A DNA stretch of 64,000 bases from Melieria omissa (Eukaryota > Arthropoda > Insecta > Diptera > Ulidiidae), in NCBI GenBank assembly GCA_963971225.1, contig OZ020267.1:4650001-4714000 (forward strand). The letters are read 5' to 3'. Positions within the stretch are counted from its first letter, which is position 1, and every line of letters begins with the position of its first letter. Shown piece after piece: positions 10,456 to 22,004 of the stretch. Under the pieces are notes generated by a model. It did no database searches, was not told where the DNA came from, and worked only from the letters and a program-made list of their open reading frames with translations. The position numbers and the translations under genes are program-made.

Positions 10456-10813
10456 TATTTCCATTAATAATTTAATAATAATTGATTGGCACGACAGCCC
10501 GCTTACGCGAGACTAAGACCTAGCTTCCCGCAGCCACCCGTGTTGTGCGTGTGAATTTTGTACGCGGGTGGAAGGGACCTACAGTTTTATGCCGGTTCCG
10601 AACGGCAGGTTGGGAGCTTTTTCATAGGCAATTTTTACTCTCAGAGGTTTGCCATTTCCAGCTGAGAGGACAGCCACCGAAAGAGAAAACGAGTTTCCCG
10701 TTATTTTTTTTAGGTGTTACTAACATGCAGAATTCGAACTTGCGTCGCTCTGCATGCGACTCGCTGGACCGCGCACTAACCAACTGAGCCACGGCGGCTG
10801 ACATATTTCCATT
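10456..10813 (-). mobile_element. tRNA-derived SINE, family 1 (full copy)
   Basis: The SINE body is 10466-10803, flanked by perfect 10-bp repeats TATTTCCATT (10456-10465 and 10804-10813). On the minus strand the tRNA-like head starts GCCGCCGTGGCTCAGTTGG. The A box is TGGCTCAGTTGG (10780-10791) and the B box AGTTCGAATTC (10730-10740). Both RNA polymerase III promoter boxes fit their consensus. The body ends GGGCTGTCGTGCC (10488-10500), followed by an AT-rich tail to 10466. A second copy lies at 21673-21984. SINEs need a partner LINE for reverse transcription, and I could not identify it here. Confidence 0.88.
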
Positions 10814-11798
10814 GCCTTCCATAAATTCAAAACTTCCTAAGACAAGAACTAAGAACTACCAACCATGTCTTTTATTAAAATTATGTTCATTCATTATTCT
10901 ACGAATAAATATTTCAAATGGCCAACGAATCATCAAGCAAAATGATTATTTATTTATAGCAAATTTTCAAAAAAATGTAATCATAAACCTTTTGCCCTAT
11001 GCCCAACTGCCACAATTCAATTTACTTCGCTTGCACATGGAAAAATAAAAAATTCTTGTTTTTTTTATAAAATTTAATTTAATGCGATTAAAAATGCATG
11101 GCGATGCCGAATTCTTGGCCCGAACGAATGGACTTCAAACTCTGTGCGGCAGGCGAGCTGACAGCAAATCTCAGTAGTACAATTCAGGTCAGCTACAGCG
11201 ACTACTGCAACGGCTACAACAACAAATCATAGCTGTTGATTGTGACGAAAGCGAGGGCGAAAATTACTGTTGAGCTGATAACAATTTCATGAGTTTTATA
11301 GCATTTTTATGGCCCGAAACAGACGACACAGCCCACAGCGACAACATTTAACCGAGTTTCGCACTATTTTGTCAATCGTACGTCTGTCCGTACGTCTATG
11401 ACTACACTGTGCAACATAGATTTTCGTTGAGTAAGAAAGAGAAAATATTCTTATTCTTAAAAAATATTTAAGCACATTGAATTTCTGGAATATTAAACAA
11501 AAATAATGTAAAAAAATGAAATTTTAAAAATTGTATTGAATGTGTATTGAAATAAATTCTTTATTAAAGTGTGATGGAAAAATTAACAAAAATAAAAACT
11601 GCATGGTATATTTTGTACATTCGTTTTTTGGGAAAAACAACTTTTATTAAAATTATTCTATCTTAATTATATTTTTCAACGATTTTCTTCAAGATGTTAA
11701 TAAATATTCGAAAGCTTGTATTTCCTTCTATTTTCATTAATAAATATTAAAAAAAAAAATTTCTTATATACAAATTAAATTCTTAAGAAATAAAACAA
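10814..11798. other. AT-rich spacer with short balanced patch
   Basis: This stretch is mostly AT-rich and featureless. A patch at about 11100-11410 is more balanced and looks like a small regulatory island, but it shows no motif I can assign. Confidence 0.4.
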
Positions 11799-11914
11799 AA
11801 TTGCTAAAACTTTTGACTTTCATTGGGTTTCTACAGAACATTAGATGAATTAAAAAAAAAATTGCTAAAACTGTTCACTTTCATTGGGTTTCTACAGAAA
11901 ATTATATGAATTTA
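11799..11914. repeat. two-copy tandem repeat, 61 bp
   Basis: ATTGCTAAAAC followed by TTTCATTGGGTTTCTACAGA starts at 11800 and again at 11861. The two copies differ at only a few positions. Confidence 0.85.
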
Positions 11915-11999
11915 AATATTTTTCAATAGAAAAACCAATATTTATCCTCGCAAAACCGTAAACTTCTAACGACAAAGCGATTCTTTTTCTTATTTATGA

Positions 12000-12470
12000 C
12001 CCCAACTTTCATGTCATTTACCGACCGCCTCATGTGCGAAAATTGCTGTCACATAGTGTTGTCTATAAATTGGTATTTTCACTTGGAATATGAATTTGGT
12101 TTTATAACAGCTGCGCTACGATGCTCTTTGGCTATTTTGTGATTAATAAAAAGGGACAATATTTGTGAATTACGAAATGTTCATTCATTTGGATTAATAA
12201 AATTGTGATTTTAAATTTGCTGAAAATTGCTATTGGCTCTGCGCAATCAGTGGCTCATGTGTCACCAGCGCTTACTGCGTACAGCGCCATCTATTGCAAA
12301 TGTGACCAACATGGCTACACGGCTTACGGCGGGTACGGTTGTTGCTACTGTGACGAAACAGCTGTTTCACTCCAATTAGAGGCAAGGCCTCAGCAATGTC
12401 AATGGCAATGACATTAATTTCACGTTTATGTTGCATATTTATTTGTTTGGTTAAAGTCGAAGGTCGTCTA
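12000..12470. other. short transposon-free island with CTCF core
   Basis: A small island of balanced sequence sits in AT-rich DNA about 4 kb distal to mir-iab-4. It includes a strong CTCF-type core (12284-12292) and ATGGC at 12311 and 12401. A domain boundary is a plausible role. No gene is seen. Confidence 0.4.
12284..12292 (-). promoter_or_regulatory. CTCF core motif, candidate boundary
   Basis: On the minus strand the sequence GCAATAGATGGCGCTGT contains AGATGGCGC, a full match to the insect CTCF core, with A-TAG context before it as in the longer CTCF consensus. In Drosophila most bithorax boundaries in this interval bind CTCF. Its place just distal to mir-iab-4 fits a boundary between iab domains. 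Binding is inferred. Confidence 0.5.
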
Positions 12471-12627
12471 GAAATTATGGATTTATAATCAACACGAGTC
12501 TAGAGTCGATCTTTAAATGGTTAGATTAGGTATTGGGGGCAAAATGTTAAACGACTTGGAAAGCATATAAAAAATCTATTACTTTGTTGAGAGCTCAGCT
12601 TTTACCGATGGAATCAGGATTGCATTT
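12471..12627. other. short spacer
   Basis: AT-rich; nothing recognised. Confidence 0.4.
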
Positions 12628-13106
12628 GATTGCAGCCATGGCACAATAAACAAGGTAGTGGCAGGAAGGAGCGAATTTTATTTTTTTCTCGTCAGAGTTC
12701 GGTAGGTTGTCAGAAATTTTTGTCTGTTTTGTTTACATTCGGCGAACAGCATTGCCAGTCAACTCTTTTTCTGTGGAATTTTAAGCATTTTTGCAATGAC
12801 GAAAGAATATTATTTTTCCAACTTTTATGAATTAACGCAAAATCTGCGAACTATGGACTTAGCACTTTTGCCCCCTAATTGTAAAACAACAGATTAAAAC
12901 AAAGAAGCTATGTACTTTTGCTGTTAATTGGTGTATTTTTACGTTTTCGAATAGACCAAGTGGTCCATTTGATGCTGGCAATACTGTTGGCAAGAGAACC
13001 GTCCGTCCGATTTGACAATGAACCGAACAAAAACACTAACAAAATACACGTGAATTTTTTCGCTCCTTCCTGCCACTACCTTGTTTATTGTGCCATGATT
13101 GCAGCC
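12628..13106. mobile_element. TIR element with 10-bp target duplication
   Basis: Perfect 38-bp inverted repeats begin ATGGCACAATAAACAAGG at 12638 and end at 13096. The flanks are identical 10-bp direct repeats GATTGCAGCC (12628-12637 and 13097-13106). The 459-bp element is non-coding. A 9-10-bp duplication suggests Mutator-like or Foldback-type transposition. An 8-bp hAT or P-type duplication extended by chance is the alternative. Confidence 0.88.
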
Positions 13107-13724
13107 ACTTGAATCTTTTGTGCAGTCTTTGCTTTAACCTTTTAAACTTTTTATAAATTTCTACACTATCTGAGTTTATAACTTCTAGATGGTTAATGGT
13201 GATATTTTTGAAGCGATGTCTCGTAGATACTCCCATATTTTGTATATGGTATGTACATAAGTAAGTAATGCCGCGTTAGGTAACCAGTGAGAATACGAAG
13301 GTCCTTTCGGTTTATCAAAAGGAGTTTCGGGAACATTTCTTTATCCAGTGAGGTTTTGTTTTGCCTGAAGTTGTCGTTTTGAATTGGACCATTGGTGAGC
13401 AAATTCCTGGTCTACCCATTTCATAGCCCCTTCTAAATGTGTCTTCTTGGTAGTCCAGAAAATGGTTCCGGACCTATTAGTGGGCGTAAAGCACTCTTCC
13501 GAGTATATAAATACATTCAATATCAGTTTTTTGAAGTCATAAAAATGTTTAATTAAAGTTTTACACTTTGGTGTTTCATACTAATAATTTAGAGAATTAA
13601 TCTGGATCTCTACCATTGATCACAAGTGAAATCATTAACCGGATTTTTCACATATCTGCTTACGTATTCAGTACAAAGTCAGTTCTCTACTCTGTATTGG
13701 GGATGCCAGGGATATTCATTCTGT
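13107..13724. other. spacer, no feature seen
   Basis: Mixed AT-rich DNA with no recognisable repeat or gene. Confidence 0.4.
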
Positions 13725-13815
13725 TTTTTTAACTTGAGCAAATGCGCAGGGGATCACTCCTATTAATGCAAATCGTTTGTTCAGGAAGGATATACAGGTT
13801 AGGAGGTTAGGATAT
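13725..13815 (-). mobile_element. LINE 3' end fragment
   Basis: On the minus strand the segment reads TATCCTTCCTGAAC...CCCCTGCGC and ends in a short A-run (T7 at 13725-13731). It is a diverged copy of the 3' untranslated end of the LINE at 33370-33800, with the same order of motifs. Only the last ~85 bp of the element are recognisable. Confidence 0.65.
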
Positions 13816-13922
13816 ACATGGTATAAGTCCGACAGCAGGAAAACTTGCCTACACCTGGGCAAGCTAGGATTAGTTTGTGCATTTGGCAACGAATCTGAAT
13901 TGCGATGAGTAGGAATGAGTGG

Positions 13923-14175
13923 TACCGTCGTGTCTGGATATAGTGAACTAATTATTGCAAGGCCTGTTCACAGTACTGAGATTGTTCACTATATCTAGGT
14001 TAAAATTTTTGTTCGAAAACTCGTTTTATTTACTCAAAATACACTTTTTGTGTTTTGCTTCAAATTGCTTTCGAAATTTCGTTCAATATTTATAGGCTCC
14101 ATGTCAATATTTGGGTGTTGACTATATCGAAGCGTTCACTATATAGAGTGTTCACTATACCCAGACACGTCTGTA
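13923..14175. mobile_element. pogo/Tc1-mariner-like MITE
   Basis: The element at 13925-14173 (249 bp) is flanked by TA on both sides (13923-13924 and 14174-14175). The ends share CGTGTCTGG followed by one variable base and TATAGTGAAC, in inverted orientation. Further copies of GTTCACTATA lie inside (near 13976, 14134 and 14149), a likely subterminal binding repeat. TA duplication and ends starting C-G fit pogo or a related Tc1/mariner group. Confidence 0.82.
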
Positions 14176-15697
14176 AATGTAATGAGTAGTAAAATAAAAA
14201 AAAATTGGTTAACATTGTTTGAGGTTAACTTTTCTAACAGTTAAAACCCTTAAAAACTCTGCAAAATATATAAAAGTAAAACATTTTTTATGTATGTATT
14301 ATGTAATTTTATGTATAATCCATGTATAATCGGATGTGTCAAATGTAGTTCAGCTATACAAATTTTAATTATAAGTAATGCAAACGTTTTATTGCAATTG
14401 TTTACACGTACAACAATAAAAAAACAATTTAAACACAGATGATACCTAATTGAACCAAACTCGCCTCGCATTAAGTGCAGACTAGAGCAATTTTAAAAAT
14501 TTTGCTGCTTCAAACAAACGCAATCACGGAATTCGCCGTAAACAGGCAGTCAGCATGAACGCAACTGAAATTTGCTGTACCCTGCACCTAACACAACCGG
14601 CCACTCAGCTCACTCGGCAAGGCAACGACGACGATAGCAACAGCGACGACATTTCGGATTGGATTCAAAATGGAATTCAAAGAGACGCTGCGCAGTGCAA
14701 AGGTAGCCGAAGCTACAAAGCAGCAAGCAGGAAGGCAAACGCGCCCGCATTTGTAACATCAGCATTCCGCACGTTGCTTCGTTGCTGTGTCAGCAGCAGC
14801 AACAACAACAACACGAAGAGAAGCAAGAGATAGCAAAGGCAACGCAAAGCCGTTGAACTTCAACCATTTCGCCGATTGTGAGGGGAGCATCAGCAGTGCA
14901 CGATGACGGCAACAACAAAACAATTCAACGAAAGCGACATTTGCTATCAGCAGCGACTAGAACCACAACAACACGGCACAGAAATGTATATGGCAGTGTG
15001 TGTGTGTGTGTCTGGTTGCTATGACAACAATGGCCGTGCAACGGAGGAGGAGAGCACCGACGGCCAAGCCGGTTGCCATATTTGATTTTAGAAATTCTGT
15101 ATTGAATTTGTGTTCTTGTTGTTGTTTTTGCGGTTGCTGCTGCCGATGATAGTCGTTTCGTGCGAATGCTGTCGATACGAGTTGTTGTTGTTGTTGTCAC
15201 TCTTGCTATTTTATGCTGTGCAGCAGTTGCGGTGGATGTTTTGCTGCACCACGGCACATCAGTTGTTGTTGTTGCTCTACCTCGTCAGGTAGAGTGTGGG
15301 CATAGACCGGCGCATCACCGCCACCGTTGGCCAGCAAATATTCAACATTTTGCCTTAGCAGCGCATGTAAATGAAGCGGTAAACTGGAGTCGCCACTCAA
15401 GTGATAAGGTGGCAATACCAACAACAACAACCAGAAATCGCGCAATCGTCTTGCATGGAAACAACAACATTGCGTTCGAGACGCTTCCGACCTCCACTTG
15501 CACTCGCGGCAAGTTTTGAGGAATGCCGTCAGCTGTTGGCTTTTTGGGTGTGGCTGCTGCGTTGCGAAACGCACTGAAAACGTAACAACAAACAAGTCAT
15601 GAAAAAGCAGCTATAATTTATGGAACCTAAGGAAATCATTGACATTTCCAATACCAATTAAATTTGAACACCAATGGCGATGTCAACAAACGAACAC
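14176..15697. other. spacer then balanced island
   Basis: From 14176 to about 14480 the DNA is AT-rich and empty. From about 14490 to 15600 it is balanced, with CAA/GTT runs (14803, 15113, 15180, 15263) and a GT run near 15000. Overlapping open frames on both strands come from these triplet runs and show no domain. It is candidate regulatory DNA. Confidence 0.4.
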
Positions 15698-16221
15698 TTA
15701 TGGGCCAGTTACTCATGACATAACTTAGTTTTACTTGTCAGCTAGCACGACCTGGCATACCCGAAAGCTGTACAACTGGTTACCCGAGACATAGAACATA
15801 AACTTAGAACTTAACCGTAAACTTAGAAATCTGTTTCGTTTTGGTTTCTAAGTTTATGTTTACGGAAAACGCAAAAAATGTTGCCAATCTCTTCGGAATG
15901 AATTGAAAAGTAAACAAATTAAAATAATTTGTAAAATATACAAAATAGATTGCAATTTTTATTAGTTTCGTAAATATATTAATAATTTTAGTCGTTGGAT
16001 GCTAAAACATTTAATAATAGCAAGTAAAAAAATGTCGCAAAAAGTTTGAATTTGATTGTTCACGAGATGGAGAAATCGAAGTGGCAATATTGTCGCTCAG
16101 CTGATCAGCTGATTTTTAAGTTTATGTTTACGGAAATAAAGTTTTGAGTAATCGCTCAAATTTTCTAAGTTTATGTTTATGGTTAAGTTTATGTTCTGTG
16201 TCATGAGTAACTGGCCCATTA
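15698..16221. mobile_element. PIF/Harbinger-like MITE
   Basis: The element at 15701-16218 (518 bp) has inverted ends TGGGCCAGTTACTCATGAC and a TTA on each side (15698-15700 and 16219-16221), the three-base TWA duplication of PIF/Harbinger. Further in, both arms carry AGAACATAAACTTA, but the left arm has about 70 extra bases between the terminal repeat and this motif. Copies of AAGTTTATGTTTACGG lie at about 15850 and 16118. There is no coding region. Confidence 0.82.
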
Positions 16222-18884
16222 ATCATCAACGATTGTCTATGAATCATTTTTCAAATTTATTGACCGACACTTGAACAGCAGACCAAGGAATCGGTATTCG
16301 AATTCAAATTGAAATTAGAATCGAAAATTATTCGATATTCAATAGGCCATAAACCCAGACACTTTTACGATGGTCGTAAAAGCCGCGCTTCGGCAGCTTA
16401 AAACGATTAGCGTTTGGCGGAAAGGCACAACACATCCAATACTCAAACATATTGAAGTTTGTATGTACTCACTATGGCATATCTGTATGTGCAGATGTAT
16501 CGAATTCGTTTATACGCTAAGATTTTAAACAATGCATTTTCATGAATATGTATGGAAATATTTTTGTTTTTCTACAATGAAATCAGATTTCAGCACCTGG
16601 GCAATGGCTCGAGCTCGGGTTGCTCCAGTGTTATGCACACCAGCTTGGAGTGAAGAGTTTACGAGGTAATCGATTTTATTTCCATTCATTTCCAAATGAG
16701 TTTATACACTTTGGACTCACATGCAAACTGTGTAGAGTCTGGAAGTGGTTCAACCGCTAACAGATACGTGAAGAATCAATACTTTTAGGGCCAAATCGAT
16801 TACAACGCCTTTGTTTTAAAGTTATATACAAATAATTGCAGAGTCTTCTCTTATTCGAAATATTTAACACTTGGTTTAAACGCTCTCTTGTTCACAAGTT
16901 AAATATTTACACGGAGTACTTAGAGTTTCGTATGCAAAAAATTCATCAACTTTTGCTATTTTATGGAACTCTAAACCAGAGGTTTGCGCACTCTACCATA
17001 GGTTTTAATATTTTAAAAAAATTATCTGCGTAACCCGAAAGACCTGTCTGCCTGTAAAGTGCAACGAAATTAAAATATAATTTTCAACTACCTTTTTCTT
17101 TGCAGTAAACCCATCAAGTTAACAGTCCACTTGGCACATTTGAAGCTGAAAAAAATAAATAAATAAATATTTTATTATTTTTCTGTCATGCAAATAATTT
17201 CGATAAAGCCACCACCACTTGAGCCACAAGTCGAACATAAAAATATTGTTTATGATTTTACTTGGTCCTTGCTCTCAAATTTGGTGCAATTTGGCTCTCT
17301 TAATGCGAGAACTCAATTATCGAAATGGAAGCGATAACAACAATGCGAGTCGCTGCAGCATTAAATATATAATTTTTTCAACTTCAGCAAAAGCAACAAG
17401 TAGAGCAAAAACATTGAGGGGGAAAGCGGGCAAGAAAAGCTCAATTAAAATTCATTGAAGTGCGACGACGGTCAGCAGCGTCATGACGCCAACAAGTGCA
17501 CCAACTAAGCGTCGATTTAATGGCACTGCGTCCGGTTGGAGACCTTACAACGCGCGTCGAAAGGTCCAATGTTACGCAGCCAGTTGCTCACACTTGCAAA
17601 CCGTTAAAGCACTGACAAACATTTTGGACACAAAACGCGAAGTCAATGTCATCAAAAACAGCACCAGCAACAACAACAACAACAACCACACTGGCAGTGA
17701 CAAAAGCCGTCCACAGCGGCGACGGCAAAATGAAGAAATGTGGAGTAATTGAAGCGGATAATTCACGACAGCAACTAAGTGGGCAGAATTTATAATGAGC
17801 GCCCCGAAAATTTAATGCTTCTTCTTGTGTGCTGGTTTGTCAGTTAAGAAGTTACTGAACCGAGCATTGTCTGCATTTTGTTGGTCGTAAGGCTGAGGAG
17901 ACAGTTTGCACTCAGTTTTGATCATTTTCGGCTGTTATTGGTGCAGAGATTTGCGTACAAACTGTCGTAAATTTAAGGAGGACAACAATGAACAATTGAC
18001 CATTCCATGCATAAGCAAACTTATGTGACATGTGCACATATAGCACATACATACATATGATTGTATGTTTGTATATATGCTGTCGCTACACCAGTCAGTC
18101 GGCCGGAACAGCGAACATGACACTTGTCGTTGGAAGAATATACAAAAATTTGTGCGGCAAGCAATGATTGTTTTATTTAAATTTATATGCCATAAATTTT
18201 GTTTTCCAATTATCGCAGACGAAGACGATTTGAACCCAAGAGACATTTAGACAGACATATTTTTGACTGTCTGGCCAGACAATTCGAACTGGGCATTGTT
18301 TACAGGACAAGTGTGTCGTGGCGCATAAAAATGTCAACTTTAATTAGTAGATGTTTTCTTTACAGACAGATTTATGTGCATTATAGATCGTCAGTTCTAA
18401 TTAATATACATAATTCAAAGTAAAAATAGTTGTTGTTCGAAAAGAAACTGAAACAAATATTTAAATGAAATCACGAGGTTAAATTGTTGTAAGAAGAACA
18501 TTCGGGGAATGTCTCTTAACAGAAGCGAGTATTATGTTGGTTCTGGATTGGCAGATATAATGAGGTGAGATAAGTTAAGTTCAACAGAGTGCAAGTTCAA
18601 GCTCGGAGGTTAAAAAATACGATTGAAAACATCTTCTCGGTGAAGACTAGAACAGTAAGAGTTGTATAGTTTCCAACTCTTCTATGACATTTAATGAGAA
18701 TTTACCCCATAACGCAGAGTCCTGTGGTGAGCTCAATTACCTGCTATATAGAAGTATGACTCAGGGATAACATACAGTTTTCTTTATGGATACAGTGGGT
18801 CACAGAGCCAGGCAGGTGATATGTTCTTGCGGATCAACCCTTCAATATTAAAACATAGGGTAAATATTGGAGGTTATATCATAC
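16222..18884. other. spacer with a small balanced island
   Basis: Mostly AT-rich and empty. A patch at about 17210-17770 is balanced and has a CAA run near 17670. No gene, transposon end or strong motif cluster is visible. Confidence 0.4.
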
Positions 18885-19737
18885 AATGCATCTTTCTTGA
18901 TGTCTTATCTGCTGAAATCAGTTTTATTTTCACCATGATTCAAAGAAATTTCCGACTTATAAACTGACTTCCTTAAATTTACTCAGACTTTGAAATATTT
19001 TTATTTTATTTTTCAAATTTCAAATATTTCAAAATGTCAGCTTCCTGATTCTTAAACTGTCGGTTCTGCCAGTCTAACTAATGGTAATAATATCTGTTTT
19101 AAAAAATACTATGTTGAAAATAACAATTTTTCATGGTCATTGTCGGAAAGTTATTCAGAATTCGTTAAATCGGTATGTTCCAATCATGTTTTTATGACTA
19201 AGAAGTTTAATTAATATCTACATATGTACATATATTTTCAAAACAGAATCGAGAAAAATCATCTTATTTCCGAACACTTTGTGGAATGCAGTTTCACATT
19301 TCCTTCCGTCTGCTGCATCAATTCTGGACGTTTACCAACTATTCTTCCCACTTACTCACGACTAATTGACAAATTATCACAATTTCTCAGACTTGAAATA
19401 TGTTTATTTTATTTTCAAATTTCAAATATTTCAAAATGTCAGCTTCCTGACTCTTAAGCTCAGACACTTAAATCAGACAATACATCTTTCTTTATGTCTC
19501 ATCTGCTGAAATCAGTGTTTTTTTTTCACCATGATTCAAAGAACTTTCCGACTTATAAACGGAATTCCTTAAATTTACTCAGACTTTGAAATATTTTTAT
19601 TTTATTTTTCAAATTTCAAATATTTCAAAATGTCAGCTTCCTGATTCTTAAACTGTCGCTTCTGCCAGTCCAACTAATGGTAATAATCTCTGTTTTAAAA
19701 AATACTATGTTGAAAATGACAATTTTTCATGGTCATT
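18885..19737. repeat. recent direct duplication with partial third copy
   Basis: Segments at about 18885-19147 and 19482-19737 are nearly identical, about 597 bp apart. Both run from CTGCTGAAATCAG through CAAATTTCAAATATTTC to CAATTTTTCATGGTCATT. A shorter third copy lies at about 19382-19456. The close match implies a recent event. No terminal inverted repeats or coding sequence were found. Confidence 0.85.
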
Positions 19738-21022
19738 TGCGTGTCAGATTCTATGAATTTTTACATTTCACACAGCATCGCAGCCCTTTCGCCACATTGC
19801 CGACAATACGTGAGGGTAATTAAAAATTTTAATTGCAAATCTTAAAAAATTTCAAAGTCGCACACACACACCAAGCCGACTCGCAGTCATACACGAGTTG
19901 ACATATTCCCAGCCGTGACGCGACAACGCACCACACACTTTTTTCCTCGCATGAGCGAACGGTTGACGCGCTCTGCGTGTGTGCTCCGTCGGGCACATTA
20001 ATGAGTCTTCTCGTCTACTTGCCGGCATCGTTTTTTTCGTGCTTCTCTATTTTAATGGCGAAAGCGAAAGTAACATTTCGGTAGCAGCAGAGCCTTTCGG
20101 GCTGTTTCGGTGCCCCTGCAAAACATCCATAAAAAATGAAGGATTATGGTTTTATGGCCGCGTTCAGCGATTTCAAACAGATTGCAACAAATTATTGAAA
20201 TACTGTATGCGCCGTTTCGTTTTTTTGCTCTCTTAGTTGTTGTTGTTGTTGTGTTAAATATTTGCTTTTGTGTTTTAACTTTTCGTTTTTTGAGAAGGAA
20301 GTTTTGAAAGTGAAATTAGGCATGACTGCTTGTGCGAATGCTGAGCAATGATGTTAGCCAGAAGCAAAATTGTTGTTGTATACAATTGTTGTTGTGTATG
20401 TTAAATAACCGAAGTGAACAAAATATTATTCGATAATTGATGGGTTTTAGTTTGTCGCAGGAAATTAAAGTAAATTATAATTTGTATTGTGTTGTCATTG
20501 TTTTCGAAGAGAATCGAGAAAGAAAAAGTTGTTTTTATTTGCTGTAAGATGGTAATTTGAACGAAGGAAGGAAAAGTTTTTTATTTGCTGTAAGTTGGAA
20601 GTTCAAACGAAACTTACAAAATCTTGAATCAAATAAATATTAGATAAGTGAAACTTTATTAATTGGTCAATCGTCCAATTTATGTGGCGTGAATTTTTAT
20701 CCAAACTTAGTCGTAACAAACTTTAAGAAAAAAAAACTATATACTTAAACTCATCTAATTCTATTCAAATCTAAATCTATGATTCTAAATGAATCAGTAA
20801 CCAGAAATTTAATCCATAACAAACCGAATCATTTAACTTTGGGAATGAGTGCATAAGTGGCGATTTTTAGGAGAAAAACAAACATGGGAAGAGTTCAGGT
20901 CAGTATGTAGAGAAAAGGTGTCTAGGGTTAGGGGTCTCAGGTACAAATTGAAATGCATTCCTTCGGCGGATTCTTCGCATTATGGTGACTGCTTTTGTAT
21001 GAGTCCAATATGTGGCCCGTTG
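19738..21022. other. balanced island then AT-rich spacer
   Basis: From 19738 to about 20350 the sequence is balanced and transposon-free, with a GTT run at 20235-20253. After that it is AT-rich. Two ~45-bp direct copies containing TTTTATTTGCTGTAAG lie at about 20525-20610. No gene is seen. Confidence 0.4.
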
Positions 21023-21651
21023 TAAGGAGTGTCCACCAAAAAACTAATCCCTCTTTTTTGATTTTTAAAATTTTTCAGGCTTTGCTTTTTTAAAAAGCTC
21101 ACAAAAACTAATTGAATTTAGTTTCATTTTCATTTTAACTCTCGAGGGAAATGGCAGCGAACGAAATTCAGCAGCGAATAAAAACTGTGCACACTTTGAA
21201 TGAAAATCCTACATGGACCCAAAAAAGTTTAAGGAACACCTCACTGTTGAGAGGGCTTCAGGTTCTGGGAGAAAAGCTGGTCCTGCCGGGGAAAATTTTG
21301 CCAATGCAGTGAAGGCGCATTTTAAGAAAAACCCGAATGCATCCGTCCGTGATACAGCATCCATAGTGGGAGTATCAAAAAATTTTGTCCAAAAACGAGA
21401 AATAATGCTCAACTCAAATTATATAGAGTGCAGAAAGTTCCGGATAGAAACAATGACAAGGAAAATGAGCCCAAAAAGCGAGCTAGAAAGTTGTGTGAGT
21501 AGTTTCTTACAAAATTCGGGTGCTGCGTCGTGGACGATGAAACATACGTTCAAGGCGACTTGCAACAATTGCCCGGGCAGCAGTTTTACATTGCCGCAGC
21601 TGAAGGAAAGGCAGATTTTTTGAGGGATCAGTTTTTCGTGGACACTCCTTA
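21023..21651 (+). mobile_element. Tc1/mariner-superfamily element, deleted
   Basis: The element at 21025-21649 (625 bp) has inverted ends AGGAGTGTCCAC, matching imperfectly over about 30 bp through CTRATCCCTC, and TA on both sides (21023-21024 and 21650-21651). It encodes a broken transposase. A SINE inserted only a few bases beyond its right end. Confidence 0.88.
21151..21649 (+). pseudogene. Tc1/mariner transposase fragment
   Basis: The reading starts at ATG 21151 (MAANEIQQRIKTVHTLNENP) and shifts frame near 21213. It then gives a helix-turn-helix-like stretch (ASVRDTASIVGVSKNFVQK). Another shift near 21410 leads to LYRVQKVPDRNNDKENEPKK and a stop (TAG) after KLCE. Beyond it, a further frame gives GCCVVDDETYV, the first catalytic aspartate region, and QQLPGQQFY. 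The rest of the catalytic domain, with the second and third acidic residues, is absent. At least two frameshifts, a stop and the truncation make it inactive. Confidence 0.8.
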
Positions 21652-21652
21652 A

Positions 21653-22004
21653 TACCACGAGTTCCTTCTTTTTGACTGGCACGACAGCCCGATTACGAGA
21701 CTAACGCCTGGCTACCCGCAACCATCCATGTAGTGCGTGCGAGTGTTTTTACAAGGTTGGAAGGACCTACAGTTTTATGCCGATTCCGAGTTGGGAGCTT
21801 TTTCATAGGCAATTTTACTCTCAGAGGTTTGCCATTTCCTAATGAGAGGACAGCCGCCGAAAAAAATTGTTTTCTTTTCTTTTTTTTTCGGTGTTAACGC
21901 AACGCAGTATTGAACTCGCGGAGTCTTGACTCGCGGCCCAACGCACTAGCCAGCTGACGAACGGCGGCTGCTACCTGCTACGGCTACCACAAGTTCCACT
22001 TTTT
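21653..22004 (-). mobile_element. tRNA-derived SINE, family 1 (second copy)
   Basis: The SINE lies at about 21673-21984 between imperfect ~20-bp direct repeats beginning TACCACRAGTTCC (21653 and 21985). It aligns along its whole length with the copy at 10466-10803, including CTACAGTTTTATGCCG and CTCTCAGAGGTTTGCCATTT. The pol III boxes are eroded (for example CGTTCGTCAGCTGG in the head), so this copy is older or defective. Confidence 0.85.

Noticed and set aside
10730..10791. tRNA gene with A and B boxes
   Set aside because: The acceptor stem cannot close, and the unit continues into a ~340-bp body with a target duplication. It is a SINE.
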